A stretch of DNA of 64,000 nt from the NCBI RefSeq assembly GCF_003268475.1, contig NZ_MCIF01000002.1, positions 4,033,744 through 4,097,743 on the forward strand. The letters are read 5' to 3'. This DNA comes from Thermogemmatispora tikiterensis (GTDB lineage Bacteria > Chloroflexota > Ktedonobacteria > Ktedonobacterales > Ktedonobacteraceae). Position 1 is the first letter of the stretch, and each line of letters opens with the position of its first letter. The translations under genes were made by a program, and so were the position numbers. The notes beneath the pieces are model-generated. The model had not been told where the DNA came from. It saw only the letters and a program-made list of their open reading frames with translations, and did no database searches. Shown piece after piece: positions 46,867 through 55,627 of the stretch.

Positions 46867-47703
46867 TCACGCTCCTGCCTTGCTTGGACGAACCATAAAG
46901 CGGATGAGCAGGATCGTCAGCTCATACAGGCAGGACATGGTCACCCCCAGGATAATGGGGCTATAGAAATCGGCCCCCGGGGTCAAGAAGGTCGAGGCGA
47001 TCCACAGCCCGACATGAGACGCGGCGCGGCGGCGTTTCAAGGTTTCCGCGCTTACGATCCCGAGCTTAGCCAGGAAAGTCAACACGAGAGGAATCTCGAA
47101 GACGATTCCGAAGGCCAGCAAGAAGAAGGCCACGAACGTAAAGTAGCTGTCTGCCGAAACCAGCTCCACGAAATCGCCGGAGGAGAAAGCGATTAGCCAT
47201 TGAACTGGATACTGCAGGACCACGAAGCCCAGGCCAATACCGGCCACGAAGAGCAGGCTGCCCAGGATCAGGAAAGGCAGAGCGGCCCTTTTCTCGTGGC
47301 GATAGAGACCGGGGGCGATAAAAGCCCAGGCCTGGTACAGGATGACCGGCATTGCCAGCAGGATGCCGACAGCGATCGAGACCTTGAGGAAGACCGTGAA
47401 GCCCTCGGCCAGGCCGATAGTGATCAGACCCCTGCCTGCCAGCTCTCCGTGAGAGTCGAGGCGTTGACCAGCCGTCAGCGTTGGCAGGGGTAAGGTCAGG
47501 AAATGCAGGATTGGCTCGCGGAAGATAAAAGCGACGACTGCCCCGACAACTACCGCAATCAGGGACTTAAAAATGCGCCAGCGCAGCTCCTCCAGATGCT
47601 CGACGAGCGTCATGGAGGCGCCGTCTTCCTCTTCCTCCTGAAAGCGGAAGGTCTCATCCAGGTCGGGCATCAGGTCAGGTTGTCGTAAATTCCCTGTAGC
47701 CAT
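46867..47703 (-). CDS. tatC: Sec-independent protein translocase subunit TatC
   Basis: A 278-residue membrane protein with six helices; it recognises twin-arginine signal peptides. The N-terminal LVEHLEELRWRIFKSLIAV, with its conserved Glu, is diagnostic. VNAIGLGFVVLQYP-like and FGIVFEIPLVLTFLAKLGIV (family EvPl motif) follow. An acidic leader of about 30 residues (FQEEEEDGAS) is longer than usual. It lies 118 bases after tatA on the same strand. Confidence 0.95.
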   Translation of the reverse strand: MATGNLRQPDLMPDLDETFRFQEEEEDGASMTLVEHLEELRWRIFKSLIAVVVGAVVAFIFREPILHFLTLPLPTLTAGQRLDSHGELAGRGLITIGLAEGFTVFLKVSIAVGILLAMPVILYQAWAFIAPGLYRHEKRAALPFLILGSLLFVAGIGLGFVVLQYPVQWLIAFSSGDFVELVSADSYFTFVAFFLLAFGIVFEIPLVLTFLAKLGIVSAETLKRRRAASHVGLWIASTFLTPGADFYSPIILGVTMSCLYELTILLIRFMVRPSKAGA

Positions 47704-47821
47704 GCTCTTCCTCTGCTCACTCCCGGCGGTGTAGAGCGGGCTGGACCGATAGGAGGCGTCTACTCTGCATAGCTGCTATCTTGCTCCCTTTTCCTTCTTG
47801 CAACTGCGACAGAGCGGCGTC

Positions 47822-48199
47822 TCATTCAGCCTTCTGCCCACCCTCGCTGATGGTCGGTTCTGTCTTGCTGACGCTCGCAGGAGAAGCCTGGCTCTGAGTC
47901 GACTGAGGCTGTGTCTCGTGAACCAGCTCGGGAGTAGGCTCAAAGAGTGGATCCTGTCGCAGACCGCTCCCGCTGCTCAAGCGGTTCAAATTGTTCCGTG
48001 CGGCATAAGAAGGGGAGAAAGGCTCATCCAGGGGATCATGCTCCTCTTTATCCCTGGTGAGATCGCTCATGCCCTTACGGAACTCCTTAATGCTTTTTCC
48101 AATCGCCGAACCCATTTCAGGCAGGCGCTTTGGACCGAAGATCAGCAGGGCAACGATCAGAATAACAACCAGATCGAGGCCGTGGAATCCGGGGAACAT
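47822..48199 (-). CDS. tatA: Twin-arginine translocase subunit TatA/TatE
   Basis: A 125-residue protein with one N-terminal helix followed by an amphipathic helix: VVILIVALLIFGPKRLPEMG, then GKSIKEFRKGM. It oligomerises with TatC to move folded proteins. The C-terminal tail of about 70 residues is polar and disordered. It is the first gene of the tatA-tatC pair. Confidence 0.94.
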   Translation of the reverse strand: MFPGFHGLDLVVILIVALLIFGPKRLPEMGSAIGKSIKEFRKGMSDLTRDKEEHDPLDEPFSPSYAARNNLNRLSSGSGLRQDPLFEPTPELVHETQPQSTQSQASPASVSKTEPTISEGGQKAE

Positions 48200-48383
48200 A
48201 GTTGCACCCTCTCTTTTCTTGTCTTGTCTTGCCTTATGGAGGCGTGGCGCCTTCCTTTGTGCATTCCGAAAGCGACAACACTCTTCTTCTTACTTTACTT
48301 ATTGTATCTCACACTTGCCCCCCTTGCCAGCGCGGCCCTGCAGGGGGCTGGAGGCTGGAGAGCCAGCGGGGCGCCTGGCCCGT

Positions 48384-48686
48384 CTAGCCAGAATAGGCGG
48401 GGTAGGAAGACAGCTCTTGCTGGTGGGGGGCCAGCAGGGACTGCACACACTCCAGACCGAGGCTCAGCACACCGGCCCCGGCGGCGCCGAGAGCCACCAG
48501 AGCGGCGGCGCGGCGGCGGCTCAAGCGTTGTTCTCCCAGTAAGCGAGCGATACGTTGACCACTTTCCAGAGAAGCTGCCTCTCTGGTCACGCCCGCCCGC
48601 AAGCGGGCCTCCAGATCGGGTGGAGTAGGGGCCTGCTCACCGTAGTGGCGCAGGAGCAGGACTTCAACAGAGTCCGAAGGCTGCAT
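48384..48686 (-). CDS. Small single-pass membrane protein, possible sigma-factor partner
   Basis: A 100-residue protein. The acidic N-terminal VEVLLLRHYGEQAPTPPDLEARL is followed by a basic stretch (GEQRLSRRR) and a hydrophobic helix (AAALVALGAAGAGVLSLGL). ATG 48686 has GGGAG six bases upstream. It overlaps the end of the ECF sigma gene by 23 bases, the usual position for an anti-sigma factor. No zinc anti-sigma HxxxCxxC motif is present, so that role is inference. Confidence 0.65.
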   Translation of the reverse strand: MQPSDSVEVLLLRHYGEQAPTPPDLEARLRAGVTREAASLESGQRIARLLGEQRLSRRRAAALVALGAAGAGVLSLGLECVQSLLAPHQQELSSYPAYSG

Positions 48687-49485
48687 AGTGTCTCCCATTG
48701 TACCAGGGAGGATTAGAGACCAGGCGTTCAGGTCTCTCCTCACTGGCGGCGTCTCCTGTTTGAAACGTCTGCTCGGACTGAAGCGGTGGCGCTGGCTCTC
48801 TGCTTGCGCGCGGAGAGGGCGCTGGCTCTCTGCCCGCCGGAGCAGATTGGCCAGCAGAAGCAGGGCTGGGCTGGCGACGCGGTCCGTCGCCGCGCTCCAG
48901 GGCGTAAAGCTGTTGGAACTGGCGGCGAGCGCGTACCAGGCGCTGACGGACTGCCGGCTCGCTCACGTCCAGCATCTGAGCAATTTCCGCACTGGAGAAG
49001 TCACCCACCACTGAAAGCAGGAGGCAGACCCGTAGTGGCTCCGGCAGACGCTGTAACGTTCGCTGGACGGCATCGCGTTCGGCGATCAGTTCGCTGGGAT
49101 CGGTGCCAGGCGTTGCCCCGTAGCCATGAGGCTGGACAGGAGCCGCCTGGGCCGCAAGATTCTCCGTCAAGCGTTCGCTCTCCGGCTCCTGAGCGCGTCG
49201 GCTCTGGTTGCCGAGTGAGGAGAAGGGCACAAAGCGGAAGAGGCGCTTGCGGCGCTCCTGCATACGGACTGTATTGAGAGCGATTTTCAGCAGCCAGGCA
49301 CGGGCATTAAAATGAGGGCCACTGGAAGCGCGGGCGGCCTCGATACTTTTCAGAGCCTGCTGAAAAGTATCTTGAGTGAGGTCCTGGCTTTCCTCCCAAT
49401 CGCCGGTCAGGCCATAGATTGTATGAAAGACCAGCTTGCCGTATTGCTGGATCAGCGCCTCAACGGCCTGCGCCGCGGGTCCCAT
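48664..49485 (-). CDS. ECF-type RNA polymerase sigma factor
   Basis: A 273-residue sigma-70-family protein. Region 2 is VFHTIYGLTGDWEESQDLTQDTFQQAL. Region 4 is LPEPLRVCLLLSVVGDFSSAEIAQMLDVSEPAVRQRLVRARR. A linker of about 50 residues separates them. The C-terminal 70 residues (after QQLYALERG) are Pro/Ser/Glu-rich and unusual. It likely directs a small regulon on release from a membrane regulator, for which the overlapping downstream gene is the candidate. Confidence 0.9.
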   Translation of the reverse strand: MGPAAQAVEALIQQYGKLVFHTIYGLTGDWEESQDLTQDTFQQALKSIEAARASSGPHFNARAWLLKIALNTVRMQERRKRLFRFVPFSSLGNQSRRAQEPESERLTENLAAQAAPVQPHGYGATPGTDPSELIAERDAVQRTLQRLPEPLRVCLLLSVVGDFSSAEIAQMLDVSEPAVRQRLVRARRQFQQLYALERGDGPRRQPSPASAGQSAPAGREPAPSPRASREPAPPLQSEQTFQTGDAASEERPERLVSNPPWYNGRHYAAFGLC

Positions 49486-50040
49486 TGTTGTCTACATCCT
49501 CACTCACGCACTTGCTCGACGTCAACCGGAGCCGGTGATGCCGGCCAGGGGAAGGAATCTCTCCTTACTTAATTTAAGGAGATGCCTGGGGGAGAAGAAA
49601 TGTGACAGAGGGAAAGGTGAGGGGGGAAGACGAGGTGAGCGGTGACCACCACCCCACCCATCCCACGCCACATAAGCCCTCGAATCTGGCTGAAGAAGTG
49701 CGTCGTCCTCAGCACCGCCTGACCGACCGTTTGCCCACCCACCAACCTGATCGCTTGCTCGACTGGAGCGGTAGGCGGAGAGGCAGACGTAGCGGGGACA
49801 AGCAGAGAGGCGGTTTGACCGGCTGTCTGGTATCAGACAAACCGACGCGACGAGCGCATCTACGGCGCGATCCAACCTGGTTCCGAGGTCCCCAGACAGG
49901 TGGATGGGGGAACAAATAGAACCGTAGAACTGCGGCCACCGCGCCGCCTCCTGTCTCCCGCCTGCTTCTCGTATCCGCAGAAGAAGATCGAGTCAGGTCA
50001 GTGAATAAAGTCGGATCAGATCAGAGCAGCGCAAAGGAAC
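49486..50040. other. Intergenic region upstream of the sigma factor gene
   Basis: 555 bases, no credible gene. It contains a dyad TGTCTG (49824-49829), GTAT, CAGACA (49834-49839), inside an outer GGTTTG / CAAACC pair (49812-49817, 49838-49843). It could be an operator or a small hairpin. An AATTTAAGG tract near 49571 lies in the sigma leader. Confidence 0.45.
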
Positions 50041-50301
50041 TTAGCGCAGATGTTCCTCGATATATTCCTGGGCCTCACCCACCGTCGTGATCTTCTCAGC
50101 GTCCTCATCCGAGATCTGGAGCTTAAACTCCTCCTCCAGGGACATGATCAGCTCCACCAGATCCAGGGAGTCCGCGTTTAGATCCTCGACGAAAGAGGCG
50201 CTGGGGACCACCTCGCTCTCATCGACGCCGAGCTGCTCGACGATGATCCGCTTCAAGCGCTCGGCGACGGAGCCGGAGCCGGAGCCAGAGCCAGAAGCCA
50301 T
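50041..50301 (-). CDS. acpP: Acyl carrier protein with Ser-Gly N-terminal tract
   Basis: An 86-residue ACP carrying growing acyl chains on phosphopantetheine attached to Ser45 in [10 protein letters not shown]. The N-terminus [11 protein letters not shown] is a low-complexity addition to the usual helix 1 ([14 protein letters not shown]) and is encoded by an imperfect GGCTCC repeat (50270-50292, plus strand GGAGCC). Its ATG overlaps the nusB stop (TAATG at 50303-50299), so translation is coupled. It is the last gene of the yceD-to-acpP cluster. Confidence 0.95.
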   Translation of the reverse strand: MASGSGSGSGSVAERLKRIIVEQLGVDESEVVPSASFVEDLNADSLDLVELIMSLEEEFKLQISDEDAEKITTVGEAQEYIEEHLR

Positions 50302-50753
50302 TAGGATGTCACCTCACTTTCCGCAGTTGGAGTGGGCTGCTGTTGCTGTGCCCGCGCAAATATTGTGCCAAGGACGCCATTGACGAAGCGACTCGACGAG
50401 TCGCTGCCAAACAACTTGGCCAGTTCGACCGCCTCATTAATGGCTGCCTTTGCTGGTACCGTATTATTAAACAGAATCTCATAGATTGCAAGTCTGAGGA
50501 TATTTTTATCGATGCGGGCCATTTGTGAAAGCGGCCATTCGCGTGCGGCGCTCTGGATCTGCGCATCGATCGTCTCCAGGTGGGCGCAGGTGCCCTCAAC
50601 CAGCTCAAGGGCATAATCCACCACCCGGGGGTGCAGATTGCGCTCCTGGGCATGGCGCCGCACCACCTCGACTGGAGGGTGCCGCACCGTATCAAACTCG
50701 TAGAGCGCCTGCAGCGCGACCATTCGGGCCTGTCTGCGTATCCCTACCGGCAT
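50301..50753 (-). CDS. nusB: Transcription antitermination factor NusB
   Basis: A 150-residue all-helical RNA-binding protein used in rRNA antitermination with Nus[17 protein letters not shown] opens the family pattern; [17 protein letters not shown] and [25 protein letters not shown] are its conserved second half. ATG 50753 is used; a TTG five codons upstream exists. The stop overlaps acpP. Confidence 0.94.
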   Translation of the reverse strand: MPVGIRRQARMVALQALYEFDTVRHPPVEVVRRHAQERNLHPRVVDYALELVEGTCAHLETIDAQIQSAAREWPLSQMARIDKNILRLAIYEILFNNTVPAKAAINEAVELAKLFGSDSSSRFVNGVLGTIFARAQQQQPTPTAESEVTS

Positions 50754-50865
50754 AGCGTCTTCACCCAATCGCTGGTCTAGCTTGCTGACTTTGCCCGACC
50801 GCGTGCGCTTGCGCGCGAGCAGGAAGCTAGTCTCTCTCGAACACGCCTCATCGTGGATGCCACAT

Positions 50866-50960
50866 CTCCTCTCTCTACTACCTACCTATCCTACCTATCC
50901 TACTACGACCTACTGGCTGACCTTGCCTCTCGCCTTCTTTCCTGCCTGCCTGCCTGCCTC
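50866..50960. repeat. Tetranucleotide-rich tract between asp23-like and nusB genes
   Basis: CTAC/CTAT units at 50876-50912 and four CCTG units at 50942-50958. It lies in the 218-base gap between asp23-like and nusB. No gene is present there. The polypyrimidine character could destabilise the RNA or bind Rho. Confidence 0.5.
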
Positions 50961-50971
50961 TGCTCAAGGCG

Positions 50972-51304
50972 CTAAGCCACATCCTGGATGTAGACATTGA
51001 TTTCGCGCACCTGCATCCCGACCATATGCTCGAGGGCGGCGGCCACCTCTTCCTGGACAGCGGTAGCGACCTCGACGACATTGACGCCGGAGGCCACGAC
51101 CAGGTAAAGGTCGACGCTCACGGTATTGTCCTTGACTGTCAGAGCCACACCCTGGCGAGGGATCTCGCGACCGGCGAAAGCTGGCCAGCGCTCGCTACCA
51201 CGGGCCAGGCGGACAACGCCGGCCACCCCTAGCGCGGCATTCGAGACGATGGTAGTCAGAACCTGGCGGGCGACGCGCACCACGCCTGGAGGCTCATTGG
51301 TCAT
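50972..51304 (-). CDS. Asp23/Gls24-family envelope stress protein
   Basis: A 110-residue protein of the Asp23 family: VVRVARQVLTTIVSNAALGVAGVVRLA, then VSVDLYLVVASGVNVVEVATAVQEEV and EINVYIQDV. Members attach to membranes through partners and are linked to cell-wall stress and alkaline shock. It lies between fabD and nusB, a frequent place for the family (YqhY near accBC/nusB in Firmicutes). ATG 51304 is chosen; the upstream ribosome site is weak. Confidence 0.88.
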   Translation of the reverse strand: MTNEPPGVVRVARQVLTTIVSNAALGVAGVVRLARGSERWPAFAGREIPRQGVALTVKDNTVSVDLYLVVASGVNVVEVATAVQEEVAAALEHMVGMQVREINVYIQDVA

Positions 51305-51409
51305 CTGTCTTGCTTCCCTTCTACTGTGCAGCATACTGACGGGACGCCGGTTGCTCTCTGCGCTCTTTCCCCGGTCTGGTGGGCAGGAACCCTTGATTAT
51401 TATACCGCA

Positions 51410-52447
51410 TCAGAGCTGGAGCAGACCTTGCTCGCGCAAGGCGGTCACCGCTTTGTCCAGTTCGTTCGCGTTGCTGATTGTCAAGGTAGTGGCATCGCGG
51501 GCGATGCGCTTGACCAGGCCGGTCAGCACCGAGCCGGGTCCGATCTCCAGGTAGACGCTGACCCCAGCAGTGGCCAGGTACTCGACGCTGCGAACCCACT
51601 GCACGGGGGCGACGATCTGGCGCGCCAGCTCCTGGCGGAGGGCCTCCGCCTCGGTCAGCGGGCGGGCCTCGATATTGCTAATGATGGGAATGGCCGCATG
51701 GCGCAGTGGAGTTGTGGCCAGCGCCTGGGCTAAACCCGCGGCAGCAGGCTCCATGACCGGCGAATGGAAAGCGCCGCTGACCGCTAAGGGGATAACCCGC
51801 TTGGCGCCGCGCGCCTTAGCTCGCTCCATGGCCAAGGCGAGGGCGCGCTGCTCACCGGAGATGACGATCTGGCCTGGAGCATTCAAGTTTGCCACGCTCA
51901 CCTTGCCCCAGCCGGGATGATCTGGGTGAGACTGGGCTGCTGCTCCTTCCCGCGTGGCCTCCTGGCTGGCTTCCTGGCAGATCTCCTGCAGCGTTGCCTC
52001 ATCCAGACCGATGACTGCCGCCATCCCGCCCGGGCAGACGCTTCCTTCGTGGTGCATCAGACGTCCCCGCTCCCGTACCAGGCGCACGGCGTCCTCCAGA
52101 TCGAGCGCGCCGGCAGCGACGAGGGCCGCATATTCTCCAACGCTGTGACCAGCGGTGAAGGTGGGGGTCAAAGGGGACGACCAGCTAAAGTGAGAAGCAA
52201 GCCGCTCCTGCAGAGCGGCCAACAGGGCGAGGCTAACGGTGACAATCGCGGGTTGGGCATTAATCGTCTCACGAAGTTGCTCTTCTGGTCCCTGGAAGCA
52301 GAGGGTGCTCAGAGCCATTCCCAGAGCCTGGTCGGCCCGCTCGAAAACCTGGCGGGCCGCGGGGGACTGCTCATAAATATCGGCCCCCATGCCCACTGTC
52401 TGACTGCCCTGTCCAGGAAAGAGGAAAGCTATTCCTTTTGCTGCCAT
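51410..52447 (-). CDS. fabD: Malonyl-CoA--ACP transacylase
   Basis: A 345-residue acyltransferase loading malonyl groups on ACP for fatty acid synthesis. LFPGQGSQTVGMG is at the N-terminus. The nucleophile Ser102 lies in GHSVGEYAAL. The Arg is in LVRERGRLM, the catalytic His in GAFHSPVM, and the C-terminus has LEIGPGSVLTGLVKRI. It is in the same cluster as acpP, but plsX, fabH, fabG and fabF are not in this window. Confidence 0.94.
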   Translation of the reverse strand: MAAKGIAFLFPGQGSQTVGMGADIYEQSPAARQVFERADQALGMALSTLCFQGPEEQLRETINAQPAIVTVSLALLAALQERLASHFSWSSPLTPTFTAGHSVGEYAALVAAGALDLEDAVRLVRERGRLMHHEGSVCPGGMAAVIGLDEATLQEICQEASQEATREGAAAQSHPDHPGWGKVSVANLNAPGQIVISGEQRALALAMERAKARGAKRVIPLAVSGAFHSPVMEPAAAGLAQALATTPLRHAAIPIISNIEARPLTEAEALRQELARQIVAPVQWVRSVEYLATAGVSVYLEIGPGSVLTGLVKRIARDATTLTISNANELDKAVTALREQGLLQL

Positions 52448-52656
52448 AGAGTTACACTGCGCGCGAGGGGCAGACGCGGCGCGAGCGAGACAAGCGATGC
52501 CTGCTGGCTAATCGCACCTGGCCTGGTCCTGCCTCGCCCGACCGCGGGTGTGGCCTCGCGCTCTCTCCTCTTCTCGTCATAGTCTCGGTTGCCTGTCCCA
52601 GTCAGTGGGGGTGTGCGTGCGCGGTAGAGCGCACTGCGGTGTGGGGGTGGAGGCCA

Positions 52657-52848
52657 CTAGCGCTTGCGCTCCTTGGGCCAGAAGACCTGGCGACCGCGGT
52701 AGGTGCCGCACTTAGGGCAGGCATGGTGGGCGAGCCGCGGCGAGCGGCACTGGGGGCAGAGCACCAGCTGAGGCAGCTTCAAGTGGAAATGCGCGCGCCT
52801 CTCGCCCTTACGCGCATGGGAAACTCGCTGTTTTGGTAATGCGCCCAT
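52657..52848 (-). CDS. rpmF: 50S ribosomal protein L32
   Basis: A 63-residue L32: MGALPKQRVSHARKGERR start, and four zinc-binding cysteines at residues 31, 34, 44 and 47 (CPQC and CPKC). This is the zinc-bound (C+) type. It follows yceD, as in many bacteria. Confidence 0.95.
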   Translation of the reverse strand: MGALPKQRVSHARKGERRAHFHLKLPQLVLCPQCRSPRLAHHACPKCGTYRGRQVFWPKERKR

Positions 52849-52928
52849 AGAACAAAGCTCCTCCTCTATCTCCTAATCGGGCTGGCTGGCGGGAACGGAC
52901 TGGATGGCCAGCGAGGCCAGCGAGCACG

Positions 52929-53468
52929 TTAAGCTTGCGACGGCAAGCGCTGTTGCAACAGCTCGGCCAGCGCGCCCCAGCGCGGATCGATCTCTGGTTG
53001 ACACTGGCAGGGGCCCAGACTCAGGTCGTGGCCGCACTGCGGGCAGAGACCTGGGCAATCCTCGCGGCAGAGCGCGCGCATCGGCAGCTCCAGCAGCAGG
53101 TGCTGGCGTACGGCTTCGCTCAGGTCGAGCTGATGATGCTCATCAATTGGAAAGCCCTCATCCTCACCCAGGGGTGGGGGAACGGGCACGCCGCTGGTGA
53201 CATCGATGGTAGGATAGAACAGCTCCTCGAAGGTGATATGCATGGGCTGCTCAAAGGGCTTCAAGCAGCGGTCGCAGACCATCGGGAGGGTCAGATCCAC
53301 CCAGCCATCGACCAGCAACCCGTAGTCGGTGCGTCGCATGCGGACGTGGCCGTTGATAGCGCCGAGTATCTTAAGATCGCTATCTAGCTGAACATCTTCT
53401 TCATGAATATCTGCCTGGAAGGCGGTCCCGATGGAGGCCTTCAGGAGTTGCGCCACGTTGTACTGCAT
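52929..53468 (-). CDS. yceD: YceD/DUF177-family protein
   Basis: A 179-residue protein. VCDRCLKPFEQPM and the C-terminal CREDCPGLCPQCGHDLSLGPCQC are the DUF177 cysteine motifs. The family accompanies rpmF and is implicated in 23S rRNA accumulation or ribosome assembly. It heads the yceD-rpmF-fabD cluster. The zinc-like cysteines suggest a metal site. Confidence 0.9.
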   Translation of the reverse strand: MQYNVAQLLKASIGTAFQADIHEEDVQLDSDLKILGAINGHVRMRRTDYGLLVDGWVDLTLPMVCDRCLKPFEQPMHITFEELFYPTIDVTSGVPVPPPLGEDEGFPIDEHHQLDLSEAVRQHLLLELPMRALCREDCPGLCPQCGHDLSLGPCQCQPEIDPRWGALAELLQQRLPSQA

Positions 53469-53629
53469 AAGAAATGGAACCTCACTTTTGCCCCAGAGTA
53501 GACGACTAAACGGGAGAAGGGCTACAAATAGAGCTGAACAGGTCAGGCTGTCTGTCGATGGCGCAAGTCTGGAAGATACTCAGCTTCTCACGTACGCTGG
53601 TTCATTATAGGTGACCCTGAGAAGGTGTG

Positions 53630-54307
53630 TCAAGCCCTTGGCTCGGGGCGGCGTGGTGGCTCGCCTGGGCGTCCCAGCATGGGGCCACCCATGGTATCGG
53701 CGGCCAGGGAAGAGCGGCGGGGGGAAGGATGGGGGGGGAGAGCGTCCTCCGCCTCCTCCTCGTCGGCGTAGAGGGCATAGTCCTCCTCTGGCAGCGGCAG
53801 CTCCTCGGCGGCCTGGTCCTCGCTCTCTTCTTCGACGTAAGGTGAGGAGGCCTCCAGGCTTTCCAGGCCCTTCTCGATACTGAGAATGGTGCGACTGATC
53901 TCCGTCTCGATGGCGGTCAGGTGCTCATGCAAGGACCGCAAGGTTTCCGCCACGTAGGCGTTGGCCTCGCTCTTGAGCTGCTGGGCCTGTTCCTCTGCCA
54001 GGCGTACTAACTCCTCTGAGCGCTCCTCAGCCTGGCGCAGCAGCCCCTCACGGTCCATAACACGCTCGGACTCCTCGCGGGCCTTTGCCAGGATGCTGGC
54101 CGCCTCTGCCTGGGCCTGAGCCAGGATACGCTCCTTCTCCTGCAGGAGGCGTCTGGCCTGCTTGACCTCTTCAGGAACCGCGGCGCGCATTTGATCAAGG
54201 ATCGCCAGAATCTCAGCTTCCCTGACCATGATCTGATTGACGAGAGGCATCCTGCGGCTGCTGGCGATCAGGTTTTCCAGGCGATCTACCAGATAGAGTA
54301 TATCCAC
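53630..54307 (-). CDS. Coiled-coil protein, DivIVA/ATPase-subunit-like
   Basis: A 225-residue helical protein. MDILYLVDRLENLIASSRRMPLVNQIMV is followed by a long charged coiled coil (residues about 45-150, e.g. EEVKQARRLLQEKERILAQAQAEAA kept in heptads) and an acidic C-terminal tail rich in Glu, Ser and Pro. It resembles proteins annotated near coaD in Chloroflexota, some as DivIVA-like. GTG 54307 is the best start: AAGGG lies close upstream. Its function is not known. Confidence 0.7.
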   Translation of the reverse strand: MDILYLVDRLENLIASSRRMPLVNQIMVREAEILAILDQMRAAVPEEVKQARRLLQEKERILAQAQAEAASILAKAREESERVMDREGLLRQAEERSEELVRLAEEQAQQLKSEANAYVAETLRSLHEHLTAIETEISRTILSIEKGLESLEASSPYVEEESEDQAAEELPLPEEDYALYADEEEAEDALPPHPSPRRSSLAADTMGGPMLGRPGEPPRRPEPRA

Positions 54308-54655
54308 ACTGACCCTTCCTCTTCCTCGTGCTCTCTTGCGGCTGGCTGACTGTACAACTGGCGAACAAGTGAGCGAGCAAGCGCGTGCACGATGCGCTTG
54401 CGCTGCTGAACTGGTCGGTCCCAACTGGCCGTGGTTGGAGAGAGCGCCTGCCTGGCGTCCTCCGCCTTGTTGCTCGCAGCGTGCAGATCAGCCCGCCGCT
54501 ATCTACCTACCTACCTATCTATCTGCCTACCTGCCTGCACCGACCGGCCTCTGGCCTTCGGTCAGGATGCCGGCCATGAACTGTGACCGGCGCCCTTTCT
54601 TGCTTGCTTGCTTGCTCTGCCTGTGACCTCGCGCCCGGCAGCTCAACTGTTGCGC
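54308..54655. other. Intergenic region between coaD and the coiled-coil gene, SSR-rich
   Basis: 348 bases with two tetranucleotide tracts: CTAC/CTAT/CTGC units at 54502-54537, and four TTGC units at 54597-54615. No gene seen. They sit in the leader of the coiled-coil gene. Confidence 0.5.
54502..54537. repeat. Tetranucleotide simple repeat (CTAC/CTAT)n
   Basis: About nine tandem CTAN/CTGC units in the coaD-to-coiled-coil spacer. The units drift along the tract (CTAC, CTAT, CTGC), as expected of decaying microsatellites. Confidence 0.6.
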
Positions 54656-55171
54656 TCAGGATGCGCTGTGGCCAAATTTGCGCTGCAGGGCTTTAATGAC
54701 TACTGGCGGCAACATGTCGCTGACATTCCCTCCCAGTCGGGCTACTTCCTTGAGCAGGGAGGAGCTGACAAAGAGATGCTGTAAATTCGTCAGCAGACAG
54801 ACGGTCTCGATTTCCGGGGCCAATTTGCGATTCATCAGCCCTTGTTGAAACTCGGCCTCGAAGTCGTTAGGGGAGCGCAGGCCCTTGATGATGACTGAGC
54901 CTCCTACTGAGCGCACAAACTCAACGACGAGGCCGTAGAATTTTTCTACGCGGACATTGGTAAGGCCCTCGGCGGCAATGACCTCTTCCCAGAGCTGCAC
55001 CCGCTCGTCGACAGAGAAGAGCAGATTCTTATCGGGAACAGCGTAGACTGCCACGATCAGCATATCGAAAAGGCGGGCGCCGCGCCGCGCGATATCCAGG
55101 TGGCCGTGCGTGAGCGGGTCAAAGCTGCCCGGATAAACGGCAATCCGTTGACGTTTCTCTGCGTTGCTCAC
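54656..55171 (-). CDS. coaD: Phosphopantetheine adenylyltransferase
   Basis: A 171-residue enzyme making dephospho-CoA from 4'-phosphopantetheine and ATP. YPGSFDPLTHGHLDI has the nucleotidyl-transferase THGH motif. VIIKGLRSPNDFEAEFQQ and SSSLLKEVARLGGNVSDM complete the family pattern. GTG 55171 has GAAGGGA eight bases upstream. It supplies the cofactor that ACP, encoded in the same region, needs. Confidence 0.95.
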   Translation of the reverse strand: MSNAEKRQRIAVYPGSFDPLTHGHLDIARRGARLFDMLIVAVYAVPDKNLLFSVDERVQLWEEVIAAEGLTNVRVEKFYGLVVEFVRSVGGSVIIKGLRSPNDFEAEFQQGLMNRKLAPEIETVCLLTNLQHLFVSSSLLKEVARLGGNVSDMLPPVVIKALQRKFGHSAS

Positions 55172-55538
55172 ACGAACATCCCTTCACGATGCTGAAGCGG
55201 CCCTTGTCTATCTCTCTGTTGAGTGACCGACCGCTGCTGTACCTGCCAGCGGAACCAGGAGCGCTCTCTGCAGGCAGTCAGATAGCCAATCAGGACCGGC
55301 GTTCGGTTCGGCGCGGCTCTGCCTGCTCTGGCCTGGCCTGGCTTGCACGCCGGCCTTGTCTGCTGCCCTTCCTTGCCGTCTGGCATGTTGCTCTGTCGCC
55401 TATGATACCATATCTGCTGGAGATGGGGCAATGCGTGAGGCTGTGACTGACAGGTAAAGCAGGCGGGCGACAGGTGATAGGGCCGGCTGAGCTGAGGTAA
55501 GGGAGCGGGGCGCGGTTGAGGGAACGAGCGGAGGCTAT
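55172..55538. other. Spacer between the tRNA terminator and coaD
   Basis: 367 bases without a gene. It must hold the coaD promoter. It contains TATGATACCATA at about 55399, a plausible -10 region on the minus strand. No RNA motif seen. Confidence 0.4.
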
Positions 55539-55571
55539 AAAAAAGGTCGGTGCTCGTGACGAGCACCGACC
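55539..55571 (-). terminator. Strong intrinsic terminator of the tRNA-Ser/tRNA-Trp transcript
   Basis: On the minus strand, perfect 13-base arms (55559-55571 and 55545-55557, core GGTCGGTGCTCG) are followed by six T (55544-55539). It stands 22 bases after the 3' end of tRNA-Trp. It is one of the best terminators in the window and shows that the intron-containing tRNA gene is transcribed as a unit. Confidence 0.9.
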
Positions 55572-55627
55572 CCAGACGCTGTAGTCTGCAAGCAGGGGCG
55601 GCAGGACTTGAACCCGCAACCTGCGGT

